The notes: generated from the letters alone by a model not told the origin. A stretch of DNA of 64,000 bases from Mesobacillus foraminis (GCF_004340465.1 NZ_SLVV01000005.1:4024-68023); one strand, 5' to 3'. Positions 17,685 through 27,711 are shown, counted from the stretch's first letter. Program-made: numbers and translations.

Positions 17685-20600
17685 TCAACTTTTCATTTTT
17701 TGAATAAATAGTTGGGCATAATGTGAAAGGATCCATTTAGCTTCAGATTGGATTGGATGCTGATCTGTTTTGGAATGAAGTTGATCTGCATATTTTTCCA
17801 TAAATGTGATCGCCTGCTTTTTTGAACCCTTGTTCATGTGATGTTTCACTTGGTTAAGAGTAGCTGATAATTGGGCAAAAGCTGGACCTGACAATTCACC
17901 AGTTTTCTGGAATTGTTCCATATAATTCTCTAATACCGTTACGAATCCAGGTGTCACTATTACGCTATTGGACATTTCGGATTCTCCACTTGCATTCATA
18001 GCCTTGATATAATAGGTGTACTCAACACCAGGTTCTGCTGTTCGGTCGTAAAACGTATTTACTTTTGCATACCCAACGTTTTCTACTTTCCCATTTGCTT
18101 CTCTATAAATATTTACCTGGTTTTCCCCTCCGTTGGATTTCCATATCAAGCCGACAAACGATTCTCCCACTAGGCCCACCTTCAAGTCGGATGGTGCTTG
18201 AGGCACAGGCATTTTAATACGCAGTTCCTTTGATTGCTCTGTCTCACCCATTTCATTCTCTGCAGAAACTCTGTAGGTGTAGCCCGTTTTACTTACACTA
18301 ATGCTGTCATCAATATAGTGTGGAGCTGTCGTACGATCAATCCTTGTAAAATCACTATCCCCGTCTGCTTTTCTGTAAATCGTATAACTTTCAGCATTGT
18401 CTGCTGAATCCCATTTAATTTCAAAAGCAGAAGTGCTTATTTTACCTGCAGACAGACCTGCAGGCATCTCTGGTAAAATCACAGGATGATTGGTTGTCGT
18501 TTTGATACTTTCTGATTTTCCTGATTCCCCGCCAATCCCGGTAGCTGTTACTTTGTAATAATAGGTAGTGGAAGGAGTAACGTTCCTATCAACATATTCA
18601 GCAGTTGAGGTGCTGCCAATTTTCGTATAGTTGCCATTTTGTTCAGCTGCCCTGTAGACAGTGTAGCTTATCGCATTTTCTGCCGGTGCCCATTCTAAGG
18701 TAACGGACAAACTCTTTGTCGCCGGCACACTTAATCCTGATGGGACATTCGGTCTGGGCTGTGTTGAATCAAAGGTAAACACTTCAACAACATCGGACTT
18801 AGGCGATTCACCCCCAGCATTAAGTGCCGAAACTCGATACTTATAAGCGGCTCCTTTTTCTACTTCTGTATCCTTAAATTCTGCTGTCTTAGAACTAGCT
18901 ATCGCTTTAAAAACAGGATCCACAGATGAAGATCGGTAAATAAGATACCTATCTGCCCCAGTTTCAGGTGTCCATTTTAATGAAATAGCGCCGTCCTCGA
19001 TCACCTTGCCTGTCAATTCAGAAGGGGAATTCTCCAGCGGAACTTTTTCTGTCCCAGTTGGTTTCACAATAGCGAAATAGTTCATTTTTGATGTACTATT
19101 ATTCGCTCCCATTACCACAAAGGAGCCTGCAGCATAATGTTTTTTATAAAGGTTATACTCTACCGGCTGATCATCTGTAATCAGTTTACCTGTATCCTCG
19201 TAGGATGAAGCTAACCATTCAGGCTTATCGGCAATCCTTGCATCATGTGCAACATAAACATCTGCATCAGCTGCCAAGTAGAAGGAAATCAAATCCGGAC
19301 TAGTTGAGCTCCTTGATACTGTCGCTGACCTAATCCATTCCATGCCTTTTATTTCATCCGGAATAGAGGCGAATCGATACACCTTGCTCCCTGTTAATCG
19401 GTCCCCTGCCACATAATCACCAATCTGCAAATCCTTTTCAACTGACCATAATGAAGCATTTTTCGTTCCATTGCTGCTATTATCATTGATCACTACATTT
19501 CTTACCCACTCTCCATCCATACTTTCCACGGGCTCTGGGGTTGGTTCCGGTTTTGGCTCCACAGGTGGTTCGAATGGCTGTCCGGACCATGAAGGCGGTG
19601 TGGCAGGGTAGTCCGCTGGAAAGCCAGGTGCCGCCAATTCATTTAAATATTCTTCGAGATTCGTATAGCCATTATTATTGGCATCACCGTTTCGATCTTC
19701 TGGATCGGCAGGATTAAAGCCTTTTGCCAGTTCCCAATGATCCGGCATTCCGTCCCGGTCGGAATCCAAAGGGGCTTTTCCTTTCTTCAATAGAGGAAAA
19801 CCGCCAACATCATTTTCATCTCCAATAATTACCCCTGTTTGATTTCTGACATCATGAATTACACGCTTGTCCACAGCATCCCGTACCAAAGACGCACCAA
19901 CATGATTCAATACATGCTTATAGGCAACTTCCGGATCTTGTGTGTGAACAGGCGGGTATTCAAAACGTTCTTCGACTACAACACTAGGCTTTTCGGCTTC
20001 TATTAAACCTGTTCCCGTGTCATTCCCATCCAGAATGCCGTTTTTATTGCTGTCAATACGGTTGTTATCGATATATACGCTATAATTCTCATTTCCTCGG
20101 ACGATCGCATACTCTGGATCAGCAGAGTTTTTTCCTGCCACAAAATAGTTCCCTACTACATTGCCATACCCTTTGGTTCCGGATTCGCCCCCGGCAACAT
20201 AAGGAAAACCACCCCAGTTATATACAATATTGTTAACAAAATCGATTTGCCCTTTCGTTTTAGGGTTTCGGTCATTGTTATGGGCATAAAGATTATGGTG
20301 CATGCTGATCGTATTCATCTCAATCAGGCCGCCCATCGAGTGGGTAAGCAGACCTTCAGAGATCATCGACCATTGAACCGTAATATTTTTTGATTTTGGA
20401 TTGTCATAGTCCTTACTTTTAATCGACAACACTTCATCTGTTCCCCATGAGAAGGAAGAATGGTCGATAATGACATTCTGACAATCTTCAAAATACATGG
20501 AATCATCATTAAAGCTCAGTTTCCCCATACGAAAGCGCACATATCTGATCACAATATCGTTACAATCTATGAAACGAATATTGTTGCCTCTAATCGTCAC

Positions 20601-20939
20601 ACCGTCGCCTGACGCTGTCTGACCCGCTATGGTTATATTTGATTTTCCTTTCACTACAATCTTTGGAATTGTAATTTCACCGGAAATATCAAATACAATT
20701 GTCCGGGGGGTTTCTCCAGCAGTTGTAAGTGCATCATGAAACGTACCGGGTCCTGTAAGTTCATAGCTTGTCACATGATAAACCTCACCGCCTCGTCCGC
20801 CAACTGCAGCATAACCAAAGCCCTCTGCTCCTGGAAATGCAGGCAAAGAAGAATAATCTGCTTTTACTGAAGGAGCCGCCAATGGAAAGAGTGAAACACA
20901 TAAAACAAAACATAAAAATACTGCCAAAAACCGCTTCAT
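17685..20939 (-). CDS. Secreted multidomain pectate lyase (PL1-type) with FN3 and FIMAH domains
   Basis: 1084 residues. Signal peptide about 1-27 (cleavage near VKA). Residues 30-380 form a right-handed beta-helix lyase opening with AFPGAEGFGYAAVGGRGG, typical of bacterial PL1 enzymes, with IIDHSSFSWG and MHHNLYAHNNDRNPK in the helix core. A calcium-binding repeat follows at about 392-436 (DSDRDGMPDHWE, DRNGDANNNG), then a Pro/Glu linker (447-472), a beta domain (475-630), four fibronectin type III domains (about 632-998) and a C-terminal FIMAH domain (1000-1084). It would cut polygalacturonan or rhamnogalacturonan outside the cell by beta-elimination, producing the unsaturated ends the GH105 enzymes remove. 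It has its own promoter region and terminator. Confidence 0.9.
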   Translation of the reverse strand: MKRFLAVFLCFVLCVSLFPLAAPSVKADYSSLPAFPGAEGFGYAAVGGRGGEVYHVTSYELTGPGTFHDALTTAGETPRTIVFDISGEITIPKIVVKGKSNITIAGQTASGDGVTIRGNNIRFIDCNDIVIRYVRFRMGKLSFNDDSMYFEDCQNVIIDHSSFSWGTDEVLSIKSKDYDNPKSKNITVQWSMISEGLLTHSMGGLIEMNTISMHHNLYAHNNDRNPKTKGQIDFVNNIVYNWGGFPYVAGGESGTKGYGNVVGNYFVAGKNSADPEYAIVRGNENYSVYIDNNRIDSNKNGILDGNDTGTGLIEAEKPSVVVEERFEYPPVHTQDPEVAYKHVLNHVGASLVRDAVDKRVIHDVRNQTGVIIGDENDVGGFPLLKKGKAPLDSDRDGMPDHWELAKGFNPADPEDRNGDANNNGYTNLEEYLNELAAPGFPADYPATPPSWSGQPFEPPVEPKPEPTPEPVESMDGEWVRNVVINDNSSNGTKNASLWSVEKDLQIGDYVAGDRLTGSKVYRFASIPDEIKGMEWIRSATVSRSSTSPDLISFYLAADADVYVAHDARIADKPEWLASSYEDTGKLITDDQPVEYNLYKKHYAAGSFVVMGANNSTSKMNYFAIVKPTGTEKVPLENSPSELTGKVIEDGAISLKWTPETGADRYLIYRSSSVDPVFKAIASSKTAEFKDTEVEKGAAYKYRVSALNAGGESPKSDVVEVFTFDSTQPRPNVPSGLSVPATKSLSVTLEWAPAENAISYTVYRAAEQNGNYTKIGSTSTAEYVDRNVTPSTTYYYKVTATGIGGESGKSESIKTTTNHPVILPEMPAGLSAGKISTSAFEIKWDSADNAESYTIYRKADGDSDFTRIDRTTAPHYIDDSISVSKTGYTYRVSAENEMGETEQSKELRIKMPVPQAPSDLKVGLVGESFVGLIWKSNGGENQVNIYREANGKVENVGYAKVNTFYDRTAEPGVEYTYYIKAMNASGESEMSNSVIVTPGFVTVLENYMEQFQKTGELSGPAFAQLSATLNQVKHHMNKGSKKQAITFMEKYADQLHSKTDQHPIQSEAKWILSHYAQLFIQKMKS

Positions 20940-21249
20940 TTTGTACCTCCGCCAACATATTTTTTTATGCTACTGAATGGCATTCGTGAGGTTTTTTTAC
21001 TATGAATTATTTAGTGAGAGTGACTACTTCAGGCTTTAAAAATTCGGATGGACTGCGTTTTTATACTTTCTCCTGTGACTAGAAAATGCGGCTCTCACTA
21101 TTCATTCCATTGGATTATCAAAAACCTCTGATCGGTTTTAATAATTGCCGATTCCATCGCTGTCTCATTTCACCTCCTTTATTTTCTGAGAAGCAGAGAG
21201 AGGTCGGATGAAATAAAATTGTTATACTATTCCATCTACATAACAGCAG

Positions 21250-21263
21250 TGAAAACGCTTACT
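21250..21263 (-). promoter_or_regulatory. cre-like catabolite repression site
   Basis: TGAAAACGCTTACT matches the CcpA cre consensus TGWNANCGNTNWCA at all but the last base. It lies about 310 bp upstream of the pectate lyase start in the 750-bp gap before that gene, and the site is nearly symmetrical. Glucose repression of the lyase is the natural inference. The rest of 20940-21249 shows nothing else I can support. Confidence 0.55.
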
Positions 21264-21531
21264 AAATTATGTTTGATACGGTGACTTTTGTCTAACCTCC
21301 TTTAATTTCACTATTTTCACAGTCATTATAGCTACACACTTCACACAAAAACAATCGTCCAATTCCCCAGGAAATGCACAGATTATAGAATAGAAGAGAA
21401 TGTGTTGAATTCGTTTAAGCAATTGAAAAATTGTTTGTAGACAAAGAGTCTGGACGGTATGTGCTGGAGGATTTATCAGAGAAATAATGTGGAATTAATA
21501 ACATAGAAATGAAAAATTTGATTAAAGGACA

Positions 21532-21597
21532 ACTGTCTATAAAAGGCCCTTTGTTAATACGTTTTTCTTAACTTTTTTGTAGACAGTAAATCCCAAA
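21532..21597. mobile_element. Possible 66-bp MITE-like element
   Basis: Terminal inverted repeats ACTGTCTATAAAA and TTTTGTAGACAGT (12 of 13 match) bound a 66-bp segment without coding capacity. A third related word, TTTGTAGACA, sits at 21435. ACTGTCTACAAA-type ends occur at insertion sequences in Bacillus, but no transposase is present. An orphan codon run at 21419-21486 (ends YVLEDLSEK then stop) looks protein-like and may be a decayed gene tail. Confidence 0.35.
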
Positions 21598-21626
21598 ACG
21601 ATTAGGCAGGTGCGTGGTTTTCACAT

Positions 21627-21664
21627 GAAAAAACCTTATCTCTATAAACGATAAGGTCTTTTTC
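21627..21664. terminator. Terminator of the AEC transporter gene
   Basis: The stem AACCTTATC/GATAAGGT is flanked by an A-run and a T-run, so it could work in both directions. It lies 24 bp beyond the transporter stop. Confidence 0.8.
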
Positions 21665-21687
21665 ATACAGTTCACCTTTGAGAGTAT

Positions 21688-22590
21688 CTATAAAAGATAT
21701 AGAGTCAAAGGAATGGTCACCAAACTGACCAATGTCGTAATCAGCGTTGTAAATGAGATCAAGTCTGGCTCCACATCGAATTGAAGTGCCAGCATTGTGG
21801 TGTTTGCTGCAACCGGCATCGCCGCCAGTATCACAAACACGCTCTTGATCAGTTCATCAACCGGCATAAAAGTGACCAGTGCAGCTGCTATAAGCGGAGA
21901 GGCTGCCATACGAGTAAGCAAAATGGTATTTACATACTTCCATTCAAACTTCTGCGGTTTAATTTCAGCCAGCTGCATTCCAAGTATTAACATTACAGTA
22001 GGTATGGATGCCGATCCAACAAGACTTATTCCATCTACGATGGTTGCTGGCAATTCCAGATGGATCAGCTGCAGCAGTACCCCAAAGAAAACGCCGTATA
22101 GTACAGGCATTTTTAAAATATTTAACAAGGCGTGCTTAGGCGATGCTGATTTGCCGCCGCCATATGAAGCGATAAAGATGCCAATAGAGCTTACCAGCAA
22201 GGAATGAATCACCATAATGATAACGGCATAGTTAAAGGCCGTTGCTCCAAAGGCAAACAAGACTACAGGGGCACCATAATTTCCACTGTTTGGAAATAAA
22301 CTTCCCAGCAGCATCGCAGCCATTTTCGGCCGGTCAGCACCAGCAGCTTTCCCAACAAGAAGAGTAAAACCTATTAAAATAAGTGCCAGCCCCGCAGTGA
22401 AAACAAACATGTATAAATAATTCATGTTTAATTCATTCGTATAAAACGTATCAAATGTTAAAAATGGCAGCATCAGATACAGGGACATCGTCGAAATCGA
22501 TTTAATATGTAGCTTGAGCACCCTCTGCCCAATATACCCTGTGCCAAAAATGAGAAAAGCAGGCAATACAATTAACAGCAAATCTATCAT
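21688..22590 (-). CDS. AEC-family transporter (auxin efflux carrier type)
   Basis: 300 residues with about ten hydrophobic segments in two groups split by a central hydrophilic loop (about 142-155), and the family block FPNSGNYGAPVVLFAFG near 100. Members are secondary transporters, often of organic acids such as malate or malonate. The substrate cannot be read from sequence. It is a single-gene unit with AAGGG before the ATG, and neither flanking unit suggests a substrate. Confidence 0.85.
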   Translation of the reverse strand: MIDLLLIVLPAFLIFGTGYIGQRVLKLHIKSISTMSLYLMLPFLTFDTFYTNELNMNYLYMFVFTAGLALILIGFTLLVGKAAGADRPKMAAMLLGSLFPNSGNYGAPVVLFAFGATAFNYAVIIMVIHSLLVSSIGIFIASYGGGKSASPKHALLNILKMPVLYGVFFGVLLQLIHLELPATIVDGISLVGSASIPTVMLILGMQLAEIKPQKFEWKYVNTILLTRMAASPLIAAALVTFMPVDELIKSVFVILAAMPVAANTTMLALQFDVEPDLISFTTLITTLVSLVTIPLTLYLL

Positions 22591-23117
22591 CCAGAACCCT
22601 TCCCTGACAAAATTAATTCACTCTTCTAAATAATGAATATTAATCCATTTATCAATTTTAGTTTATTTTCTTATCCAAGTCTATGAATCCAGCTTTTAAT
22701 GGAATAATTCCGCCCCTTATACTAGGTTTAGACTTCTCAGGTGCTTGCAGTTTAAAAGTTTGCCAGGAAAGAGAGTCCTCGAGCAGTTTTCTTTGTAACG
22801 GGCCAACTTTTAAGTATCGTGGTATACCTGTGACTTTTATTTAACTAGCACGTAGAAAAGTTAACTCGAAATTTAAATGCCAGACACATGTTTTTTTAAT
22901 ATAACTAAAATACACGTTACCTTTTATTCTACTTAAAATATGCCAACTAGAATTAATCTCACAAAAAGGCACATACACAAGCCTGACGAGCTTTTTCAAC
23001 AATACCAAACTTCTAGTTACCTTTTATAATACCGGCTGGATAAACTAACTCGGTAAAATCCCTTCAAAAAAGTCCCCTTTCACACGCCCGACACAGGTTT
23101 TTCAATAAAACCAAATA

Positions 23118-23201
23118 ATCGATGCATAAACTAAAATTATCAATCTATAAACGGAATTAATCGATGCATAACTCAAAAGAATCAATGCATAAATCATTTC
23201 C
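23118..23201. repeat. Four 21-bp iteron-like repeats (first array)
   Basis: The word ATCGATGCATAA or a close variant begins at 23118, 23139, 23160 and 23181, a spacing of exactly 21 bp, two helical turns. The spacers are AT-rich and vary. Confidence 0.8.
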
Positions 23202-23490
23202 AAGCTTCGTTCCCTCTTAAAACCGGCTGCTGGGGTTCCTCTAAACAGACAAAAAACCCGCTAAAAGGGCTCAACCAGCCTTCCATTATGATTCACATGC
23301 CACCCAGATAAGATAAACCAAGTAAAAATCACCGAAAAAAGCCCATGGTCACGTGCCCGACACAGGTTTTTCAATAAACATAATTTTAAGCTGCCTTTTA
23401 TCAAATTCAATACCGACTTAACTAGTAAAATTAACTCCAGATAAGCCCGCTGTCACAATCCGGACACGGGTTTTTCAATAAAACCAAATA

Positions 23491-23574
23491 ATCAATGCAT
23501 AAACTAAAATTATCAATCTATAAACGGAATTAATCGATGCATAACTCAAAAGAATTGATGCATAAATCATTTTC
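23491..23574. repeat. Four 21-bp iteron-like repeats (second array)
   Basis: This is the duplicated counterpart of the first array, with repeats beginning at 23491, 23512, 23533 and 23554. The 21-bp phase is kept although bases within the words differ between copies. Confidence 0.8.
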
Positions 23575-23892
23575 AAGCTTCGTTCCCTCTTATAACCGGC
23601 TGCTGATGTTCCTCTAAACAGACAAAAAAACCGCTAAAAGGGCTCAACCAGCCTTTCATTATGATTCACATGCCACCCAGATAAGATAAACCAAGTAAAA
23701 ATCACCGAAAAAAGCCCGTGGTCATGTGCCCGACACCACTTTTTCAATAAAAACCAGCGCTCAAGCAGATTATCGTGCTTATTCAAATTCATCGAATTAA
23801 ACATACTAGTTAAAATCCCCCCAAGAACCCCTTTTCACAAGCTTAAATAAAACAAAGTCCAAATGCCATTCCTCCAGATATTCCCCGCCACT

Positions 23893-23950
23893 CAAAAAAA
23901 AGAGGCCTCTCAACGGCCATTAATTTCTGACCAGTTAAGCGCAGCCTCTT
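23893..23950 (-). terminator. Terminator after the sugar isomerase gene
   Basis: Inverted repeat AAGAGGC/GCCTCTT with a long loop, followed on the minus strand by a T-run of seven or more. It is 130 bp beyond the isomerase stop. Confidence 0.6.
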
Positions 23951-24081
23951 CAACATACTTCCTCTGTTACGCTTGTTACGGAACTTACTCCAACATCACT
24001 ACCGACTTGAAATCATTAATTTCCACTATGATTCCTAAACCGCCGACTTTCGAAAATTTACAACTTCATTTTCCTGCTCTA

Positions 24082-24852
24082 CTATTCCCCGGCTAATTGC
24101 AGCAATTTAGACTTCAAGTAGCTCAGGCTGATTTCGATACTCTCAAGTGGTTCCCGGCGGCACATGTCCTGCTCGATCACCCACCATTGTACGCCTGCTT
24201 CTCTTCCTGCATGCAGAACGGCTTCGATATCCACTCCGCCGGTCCCCAGCTCCGCAAAAAATTGTTCCTCATCGGTTGTCATGTCCTTCAAATGGAGAAG
24301 GGGGGATCTGTTTTCGTATCGCTTGATCCAGGTAACAGGCTGCTCACCGGCCTTCGTCAGCCAGTATACATCCAGCTCTGTTTTCACTAGGTCTGCATCG
24401 GTATCATCAAAGATCATTTCAAGTGCGGTCCTGCCGTCCGACAGAGTCTCCAATTCAAAATCGTGATTATGATAGCAGAGAGTGAGACCTGCACGCTGGC
24501 ACTCTTCACCTGCCGAGTTCAGGAATGAAATTAGAGCTTTATAGTCTGCTTCATTGCGTTGTTCTGGTGTGAGATACGGGCAAACCACATACTCGCTGCC
24601 TAAAATCTTCTGATCTTCCATGACTTGGGCCAGGTTATTTTTCAGCTCTTCCAATGGAACATGGCTTGATGCCGCCTGAAGGCCCAGGTCGTCCAATATG
24701 CTTTTCAGCTCTCTCGCAGTCAGCCCGCCATAACCGGCCAGCTCAACTCCATCAAACCCGAGCTCCGCCACTTTTTTCAATGTACCTGCAAAATCCTGCG
24801 CGCATTCCTCGCGCAACGTAAACATTTGTACCGCTATTGGAATATTTTTCAT
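24082..24852 (-). CDS. Sugar phosphate isomerase/epimerase (xylose isomerase-like TIM barrel)
   Basis: 256 residues, one AP-endonuclease-2/xylose-isomerase-like TIM barrel. Visible family elements are the N-terminal PIAVQMFTLREE, CYHNHDFELE near 135 (metal-binding His/Glu strand), ELDVYWLTKAGEQP near 170, LLHLKDM near 193 and WWVIEQD near 225. Such enzymes interconvert keto and aldo sugars or act on inositol. The substrate is not assignable. It follows GH127 by 80 bp on the same strand, so it may handle an arabinose-related product. Confidence 0.85.
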   Translation of the reverse strand: MKNIPIAVQMFTLREECAQDFAGTLKKVAELGFDGVELAGYGGLTARELKSILDDLGLQAASSHVPLEELKNNLAQVMEDQKILGSEYVVCPYLTPEQRNEADYKALISFLNSAGEECQRAGLTLCYHNHDFELETLSDGRTALEMIFDDTDADLVKTELDVYWLTKAGEQPVTWIKRYENRSPLLHLKDMTTDEEQFFAELGTGGVDIEAVLHAGREAGVQWWVIEQDMCRREPLESIEISLSYLKSKLLQLAGE

Positions 24853-24932
24853 CCCGCATCCTCTTTTCTATTATTCTTTTTAAAATAAGGAAGAGGAAGC
24901 CTTGCTCCCAGCCTCCCATTAACTAAATGGAT

Positions 24933-26870
24933 CTACCTTTTTTCACTAACCCACACAATCATTTCACCAGGTTCCCGGTTGCACCACGCGTAATATGGCA
25001 CGGCTTTGATCTGGACTTGCCGGGTCTGTTCCTCGCCAGGACGGTAGAGACTGCTCCAAGTGTCTTGAACAATCCGTTCTGCTTCCCCTGTAATGACCAC
25101 TACCCCATCAAGCAGCTCTGCAACATATTCTGCTTTTAGTTCAGCGTTCCTCGGAAGAAGGATGCCATGCAGATTCTCACCGTTGTCTGCTTCCTCGAGA
25201 CAGTAGACAACAGGACCGCGCTTCAGAGCAACTTTTCCGACATTATGGCGGATCAGCGGATTGGACTGGATACGCTCAACAGTCATCGGCAGGGATAATT
25301 CTACCTGGTCACCTTGCGTCCAGCTCCGGTTCAGATAGACATAACCATTCTTCATGAATGATTCGTGATCCACTGCCTCGCCGTTCACCTTTACGACCGC
25401 ACTCCTTGCCCAGCCCGGAATCCTCAAGGCTAAGGTAAAAGTGTGTTCTGTAGCAGGATTGACGGTTATGGACACTTGTCCATCCCATGGATAATTGGTT
25501 TGCTGGACAAGCTCCACTTCTTTTCCGGCTACCTCAAACCTGGTTTCATTTCCCATGTAGAGGTGAACAAACAGTTCCTTTTCTTTCTGTGAATAGATGT
25601 AATGGCCGATGGAGGCAATCAATCTCGCCAAATTCGGCGGGCAGCATGCACAGCCGAACCATGTTTGGCGTACCGGTTTCACATGTTTTTTATCATTTCT
25701 GGTTTCACACGCTTTTGGCAGGACTTCCAAGGGATTGACATAAAAGAATTTCTTTCCGTCCAAATCCATGCCGCTGATTGTTCCATTGTAAAGAGCGAGT
25801 TCCATTACATCTGCGTACTTGCTATTTGCCTCCAGATTCAGCATCCGGTTTGCCCAAAATACAAGGGCAATAGACGCACAGGTTTCGGTATAGCTCATAT
25901 CATTCGGCAAGTCATAATCAAACGAAAATGCCTCCCCAAATACCATTGATCCAATCCCGCCAGTCACATACATTTGCTTTTGGGTCACATTTTCCCATAA
26001 CGTTTCACAGGCTTTCTTCAGGGACTCATCGTTTGTTCTCGACGCAAGGTCTGCCATCGCCGTATACATATAGGTCGCTCTTACTGCGTGGCCAACAGCC
26101 TCCTTTTGATCACGGACCGGTTTGTGCGCCTGATGATAGGCATAATCATCATTGAACCAAAATGGTTTTGTATCTTCCCGTTCCCTTTTCTCCAGGTCAA
26201 AATAATGGGGCTGTTTGCCGCGTTCATCAATAAAATACTTGCTTAAGTTCAAGTATCTCTCATTACCAGTTACATCGTACAGCTTCACAAGAGCCAGCTC
26301 GATTTCCTGATGTCCTGGATATCCTTTTAGCTTATGCTCCTCCCTTCCGAAAACGCTGTCAATATAATCGGCATACCTGCACATAATCTCAAGGAAATGT
26401 CTTTTTCCGGTTGCTTTATAGTAGGCAACGGCAGCCTCTATTAAATGGCCGGCACAGTATAATTCATGGTTATCCCGAAGATTGGTCCAGCGTTGATCAG
26501 GTTCCTTGACGGTATAATACGTGTTTAAGTATCCGCTTTCATCTTGTGCCCTGCCTAACAAGGCAATCACATCATCAGCCGTCTGCTCAAGCTCGGCATT
26601 CCGTTTATTTTCCAGGCTAAACGCAACTGCCTCAATCCACTTGGCCACATCACTGTCCTGGAATACCATACCAAAGAATTCTCCTTCCGCTTCGCCTGCA
26701 GCAATGCGGAAATTTTCGATTGCATGGCTGGGTTCCGTGTCAGGGAGGCGGTCATTTAACGCTTTCCATTGGTAAGGAATGACATGATCCCGAACTACCT
26801 CCAGATAATGGCCCCAGAATTGATCTGTGACCGTTATTTTGCTCGTACCTATTTCAGCAGTTTTCTTCAT
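24933..26870 (-). CDS. GH127 beta-L-arabinofuranosidase
   Basis: 645 residues, cytoplasmic, an (alpha/alpha)6 barrel with C-terminal beta domains, close to the 658 residues of Bifidobacterium HypBA1. The unusual zinc-thiolate active site is complete: Glu329-Thr-Cys331 and the CACCPPN block with Cys409/Cys410 correspond to HypBA1 Glu338, Cys340, Cys417 and Cys418, with Cys409 as nucleophile. Glu313 (FGEAF) matches the acid/base Glu322. It releases L-arabinofuranose from beta-linked arabino-oligosaccharides, found on hydroxyproline-rich glycoproteins and some pectins. AAAGGGTG precedes the ATG. Confidence 0.92.
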   Translation of the reverse strand: MKKTAEIGTSKITVTDQFWGHYLEVVRDHVIPYQWKALNDRLPDTEPSHAIENFRIAAGEAEGEFFGMVFQDSDVAKWIEAVAFSLENKRNAELEQTADDVIALLGRAQDESGYLNTYYTVKEPDQRWTNLRDNHELYCAGHLIEAAVAYYKATGKRHFLEIMCRYADYIDSVFGREEHKLKGYPGHQEIELALVKLYDVTGNERYLNLSKYFIDERGKQPHYFDLEKREREDTKPFWFNDDYAYHQAHKPVRDQKEAVGHAVRATYMYTAMADLASRTNDESLKKACETLWENVTQKQMYVTGGIGSMVFGEAFSFDYDLPNDMSYTETCASIALVFWANRMLNLEANSKYADVMELALYNGTISGMDLDGKKFFYVNPLEVLPKACETRNDKKHVKPVRQTWFGCACCPPNLARLIASIGHYIYSQKEKELFVHLYMGNETRFEVAGKEVELVQQTNYPWDGQVSITVNPATEHTFTLALRIPGWARSAVVKVNGEAVDHESFMKNGYVYLNRSWTQGDQVELSLPMTVERIQSNPLIRHNVGKVALKRGPVVYCLEEADNGENLHGILLPRNAELKAEYVAELLDGVVVITGEAERIVQDTWSSLYRPGEEQTRQVQIKAVPYYAWCNREPGEMIVWVSEKR

Positions 26871-26993
26871 GAAGGTACACCCTTTCTTTAACCAGTGCTT
26901 TCAATCTTCCTACCTATTAAACATTCGCCATTTGAACCAAAATCCTTCCTTTTCTTCGATATTTTCTTCATTTTCTTTTATGAATTTTGAAGT

Positions 26994-27021
26994 ACAATAA
27001 AAAAAGCACCTGTAGAGGTGC
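26994..27021 (-). terminator. Terminator of the amidase gene
   Basis: The stem GCACCT/AGGTGC with a 4-nt loop is followed on the minus strand by TTTTTTTATT. Confidence 0.9.
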
Positions 27022-27030
27022 CAGCGATAT

Positions 27031-27711
27031 TTAATCAACCTTTTCGATTATAATCCGATTTGCACTATTTAGGTGTTTCTTTACTGCATCTAAAACATTC
27101 TGGTCATCCTGGAAGGCTCCTATTTGGGTTCCATCGACAATGACTCTATGGGTATCACTTTTAGTGGTTAGGCCAAAGGCACGAACCAGTCCATTGACGT
27201 GGCCCTGTGCGACACGCTGGCGCCAATTAGAATCTTTCATTTTGGCCGCATCGCTGCCATTGTCAATAAAACCGTTCTCACTTAACATTGCTGGCATGTT
27301 CGATTCGCGCAGCACATGAAAATCTGCCTTCTTTTTTCCTCGATCCGATAGATTATTCAGCTTTACTATCTCTTCATGCAGGATATCCTGGTAACGGGCA
27401 GTCTGTGACGTATCAGAGACGCTAGCATGAACAAAATCCTCGTAACCGGACGCTGCCCCATTAAAAGAATTAATATGAATGGACAGATAGAAGCTGGCAC
27501 CCCAGGCATTCGCATCGTTCGTCCGTTCATTCAGGGAACGGGTAACATCAGTGGTTCTGCTCATTCTGACCGAAACATCATTGTAATTGTTCACCAGCAG
27601 GTCCCTGATTCTTAAGGCAATATCCAAGTTAAGATTCTTTTCCTGCAATCCATTTCCTATAGCACCTGGATCACTTCCGCCATGTCCAGGATCTAAATAA
27701 AGTTTTAACAT
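27031..27711 (-). CDS. CwlC-like N-acetylmuramoyl-L-alanine amidase
   Basis: About 226 residues of Amidase_3 type. Zinc-site and family blocks are clear: LDPGHGGSDPGAIGNGLQEK at the start, SIHINSF near 80, and LRESNMPAMLSENGFI near 135 with the catalytic Glu. Like B. subtilis CwlC, it lacks a signal peptide and shares long stretches (GLQEK, FHVLRES, ENGFID). CwlC is a sporulation enzyme that lyses the mother cell. The C-terminal repeat region is shorter, with one SPOR-like repeat (QIGAFQDDQN). ATG at 27711 is chosen over GTG at 27720, which touches the AAGGAGG site. It is unrelated to the sugar genes around it. Confidence 0.88.
   Translation of the reverse strand: MLKLYLDPGHGGSDPGAIGNGLQEKNLNLDIALRIRDLLVNNYNDVSVRMSRTTDVTRSLNERTNDANAWGASFYLSIHINSFNGAASGYEDFVHASVSDTSQTARYQDILHEEIVKLNNLSDRGKKKADFHVLRESNMPAMLSENGFIDNGSDAAKMKDSNWRQRVAQGHVNGLVRAFGLTTKSDTHRVIVDGTQIGAFQDDQNVLDAVKKHLNSANRIIIEKVD

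Larger units (their letters stand above)
22870..23760. repeat. Intergenic repeat block with a 298-bp duplication
   Basis: About 23083-23380 is repeated at 23456-23753 (offset 373 bp) with only scattered differences. A shorter word, CCCGACACAGGTTTTTCAATAAA, marks the edges and occurs near 23086, 23354, 23457 and 23729, with more decayed versions near 22884 and 22983. Each long copy also carries a short stem, ACCCGCTAAAAGGGCT. No gene was found in 22591-23892. Confidence 0.88.
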
